Source: Dehalococcoidia bacterium (GTDB lineage: Bacteria > Chloroflexota > Dehalococcoidia > UBA1151 > UBA1328). Taken from it: a DNA stretch of 7,316 nt. The notes beneath the pieces were generated by a model. It did no database searches, had not been told where the DNA came from, and saw only the letters and a program-made list of their open reading frames with translations. The stretch covers positions 1 through 7,316 of the forward strand of contig JASLNQ010000109.1 in NCBI GenBank assembly GCA_030745955.1, read 5' to 3'. The first letter of the stretch is position 1. Each line of letters begins with the position of its first letter. Below are positions 5,252 through 7,316 of this stretch, piece after piece. Made by a program: the position numbers and the translations under genes.

Positions 5252-7308
5252 CAGTCTTCACCTGCCGTTCTGGCCCGGACCACCGCACGGGTGGACCGGC
5301 GTTCAACCGCCGGCTGGGGCCATAGGGCCACCATAGTCCCAACGATAAACACTGGCCCCGAGGCCCACAACCACCAGGCTAGCGGGTTAATACTCACCGC
5401 CAGCGATATTCGACCGTCGGCGAGGAAATCACGGGGGATCACGTACAGGTCTTCGACAATTGTCGACCTGATGCCCGAACGCACCGACGCCATGTTGAAA
5501 GCGGTATAAAAACCGTGCCAGGGCTGGATCTGGCTGACAAGCCTATCGCCCGGTCGCCGCGGGCTGTCCTGCAGGGTAAATCCATCCGATCCCTGCGCCC
5601 GGGCCGCTGCGATCTCGGACGCGTAATCGGCGGTGTCGATGTTGTAGACCGACATGTCGGCCCACTGCGCGATCCGGTCTGGCCTGCTTGAGTCGCCGCG
5701 CTCGACGTACTCGATGCGGTAATCGTCGATCACGAGGCTCTCACCGAGCGCCAGTGCGCCGTCGGTCCGCTGTTGATAAAAGTTGGTCCCTATTATCCCA
5801 AGACCCAGCATCAGTATGGAAATATGAACGATGTAGCCACCATGGCGCGGGCGGTTGCCGTTTACGAGCCGCCACCACGCCATCGCCCAGTTATCGCCGC
5901 CCCGGTGCCGGGCTGTAGTCCCCCGCCACCATTCTTCTACGATCGAGGCTGCAACAAACGCCACGACCCCGAACGAAAATATTCCTACGGGTCGTTTCAC
6001 CCCGAGCGCCACCAGCAACACCACCACGAGCGCCCCGACCACGACCGGCCACACGAACCACTGTTTTAACGAGCGGGCCGACGATCTACGCCACGGCAGC
6101 AACGGTCCTATCCCCATCATCAACATTATCCCGAGCAGGATAGGTCCGTTGGCACGATCGAAATAAGGTGCCGAAACGCTGACCGAAACGTCCCGCGCCA
6201 GGTCCGAGAACAACGGGAACACCACCCCCCACAGCGTTACCGCCATCACGGCGATAAACAGGAAATTATTTACCAGGAATGCAGCCTCGCGTGACATGAA
6301 CGACTCCATCGCCCGGTCCGACCTCAACTCGGGAAGCCGCCACAGAAAGAGCCCGAACGCAAACACCAGGCTGAGCAGCATGAACGAAAGGAAAATGATG
6401 CCGAGTGTCGAGGCCGCAAATGAATGAACGCTCACGACTGGTCCGCCCCGGTTGATGAACATCCCGAGCTGCGCCAGCACGAAGGCGATGTTCAGCAATG
6501 CCACATTCCACATCCGGAACATCCCGCGCCGCTTCTGCACCATGATCGAGTGGATGAACGCGGTCATCACCAGCCAGGGCATCAACGCCACGTTTTCTAT
6601 CGGGTCCCACGACCAGTAGCCACCCCAACCGAGAATCGTGTAGGCCCACCAGGCGCCCAGCAGCATCCCGGCCCCGAGTACGCCCCAGCCGAGAATCGCC
6701 GAAACCCGCGCAACGTCAACCCAGTCGTCGCCGTAGTTGCCCGAGATCAACGCCCCCGATGCAAACGCGAACGGAATGGTTATCGCGATAAGTCCGCCCA
6801 TCAGCATCGGCGGGTGGCTGAACATTCCGGGGTGGGTCAGCAGCGGATTGATCCCCCGGCCATTGACCGGGACCGGATCGAGCAGCTCGAACGGACTGGC
6901 GAAAAAGACCAGCACGAAGAAGTAGAAAAGTTGCACGCTCGCCAGTATCGCGACGGTCCACGGCATGCTGCGGGCCATCCGTTTCGGCGCGAACCAGACG
7001 GCAAGCGCCGACATCAGGCTGAGTGCGAGGACGATGTAGAGCAGCGATCCCTCGTTGCCTGCGTAGAAAGCGACCCACACGTATGCCCGGTCCATGACCG
7101 AGTTGGAATGGTCGGCAACGTACTTGATAGCAAATTCGTTCTGGACAAACGCGTAAATCAACGCTGCTGAAGCAACAACGGCCGTGAGGGCCGTCATGTA
7201 CAGCGCGCGGCGGGCGCTGACCACCAGGTCGGCCCTGCCGATCTTTACACCGATCACCGCTCCGAGCGCCGAATATGCGCTGAGGGCCAGTCCCAGCAAA
7301 AGGGCCAT
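5251..7308 (-). CDS. ccmF: Cytochrome c heme lyase subunit CcmF
   Basis: This 685-aa polytopic membrane protein is the core of the System I cytochrome c synthase, joining heme from CcmE to apocytochrome c on the outer face of the membrane. The WWD domain (219-246) contains GWGGYWSWDPIEN and ends in MPWL. Four conserved histidines are present: His165 (in HPPM), His253 (FIHS), His295 (SVHS) and His495 (IVHIS). The first three keep the spacings of 88 and 42 residues known for E. coli His173/261/303. NPLL, NEGSLL (commonly HEGSLL) and INRGGPVVSVHSFA (commonly RSG) show minor variation. A large extracytoplasmic domain (about 510-640) precedes the last membrane helix (about 642-663). The ATG follows TTGGAGTA; its first base appears to be shared with a TAA, hinting at an overlapping upstream gene, possibly ccmE, outside the window. 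Confidence 0.96.
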   Translation of the reverse strand: MALLLGLALSAYSALGAVIGVKIGRADLVVSARRALYMTALTAVVASAALIYAFVQNEFAIKYVADHSNSVMDRAYVWVAFYAGNEGSLLYIVLALSLMSALAVWFAPKRMARSMPWTVAILASVQLFYFFVLVFFASPFELLDPVPVNGRGINPLLTHPGMFSHPPMLMGGLIAITIPFAFASGALISGNYGDDWVDVARVSAILGWGVLGAGMLLGAWWAYTILGWGGYWSWDPIENVALMPWLVMTAFIHSIMVQKRRGMFRMWNVALLNIAFVLAQLGMFINRGGPVVSVHSFAASTLGIIFLSFMLLSLVFAFGLFLWRLPELRSDRAMESFMSREAAFLVNNFLFIAVMAVTLWGVVFPLFSDLARDVSVSVSAPYFDRANGPILLGIMLMMGIGPLLPWRRSSARSLKQWFVWPVVVGALVVVLLVALGVKRPVGIFSFGVVAFVAASIVEEWWRGTTARHRGGDNWAMAWWRLVNGNRPRHGGYIVHISILMLGLGIIGTNFYQQRTDGALALGESLVIDDYRIEYVERGDSSRPDRIAQWADMSVYNIDTADYASEIAAARAQGSDGFTLQDSPRRPGDRLVSQIQPWHGFYTAFNMASVRSGIRSTIVEDLYVIPRDFLADGRISLAVSINPLAWWLWASGPVFIVGTMVALWPQPAVERRSTRAVVRARTAGED

Positions 7309-7316
7309 TACTCCAA

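Noticed and set aside
6424..7170. Long plus-strand frame (about 248 codons) antisense to ccmF
   Set aside because: The composition is dominated by His, Arg, Pro and Gln. It is a shadow of the ccmF codon pattern, with no motif or ribosome site.
1..7316. tRNA, rRNA, CRISPR array, insertion sequence or attachment site
   Set aside because: No clustered repeats, transposase or integrase motifs, or tRNA-like cloverleaf were seen, and every gap between genes is under 150 bp.

Overview
The window looks like a chromosomal segment of a high-GC bacterium. It carries eight protein genes and no mobile element, RNA gene or CRISPR array that I can see. A System I cytochrome c maturation operon with an unusual gene content, a two-subunit MaoC-type hydratase and paralogous short-chain dehydrogenases suggest an environmental lineage such as Chloroflexota (Dehalococcoidia/SAR202-like). 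That placement is inference from gene content and not from any marker gene. Actinobacteria are less likely, because they normally use System II for cytochrome c.

Layout, left to right. Positions 1-643 (minus strand) hold two overlapping MaoC-fold genes: a non-catalytic subunit (230-643) and a catalytic subunit (1-230, cut by the window edge). Together they resemble a heterodimeric enoyl/3-hydroxyacyl hydratase. A terminator-like hairpin (722-744) separates them from a small unrecognised gene (785-1156, minus). A divergent intergenic region (1157-1286) carries a good -10 box for the plus strand and a short palindrome. Two tandem SDR genes follow on the plus strand (1287-2087 and 2184-2984). 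Both encode 266 residues, align without gaps and have intact catalytic tetrads. A GC-rich hairpin lies in the 37-bp convergent gap after them.

Positions 3022-7308 (minus strand) form one tightly packed operon, read right to left. It encodes CcmF (heme lyase core), a 121-aa CcmI-like membrane coiled-coil protein, a 426-aa exported beta-sandwich protein with one late membrane helix, and a CcmG/TlpA-type thioredoxin. The first three genes follow one another through TGATG stop/start overlaps and the last starts 2 nt after its neighbour. An overlapping TAATG at the window edge suggests a further upstream gene. CcmF would attach heme to apocytochrome c and the thioredoxin would keep the CXXCH cysteines reduced. 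The two middle proteins occupy the place where ccmH/ccmI would be expected, and no CcmH-type LRCxxC motif is visible. They also share a CcmI-like helical hairpin, which I consider the most interesting point of the window.

The hydratase pair and the SDRs could act on acyl or alcohol/ketone intermediates, but their substrates cannot be read from the sequence.
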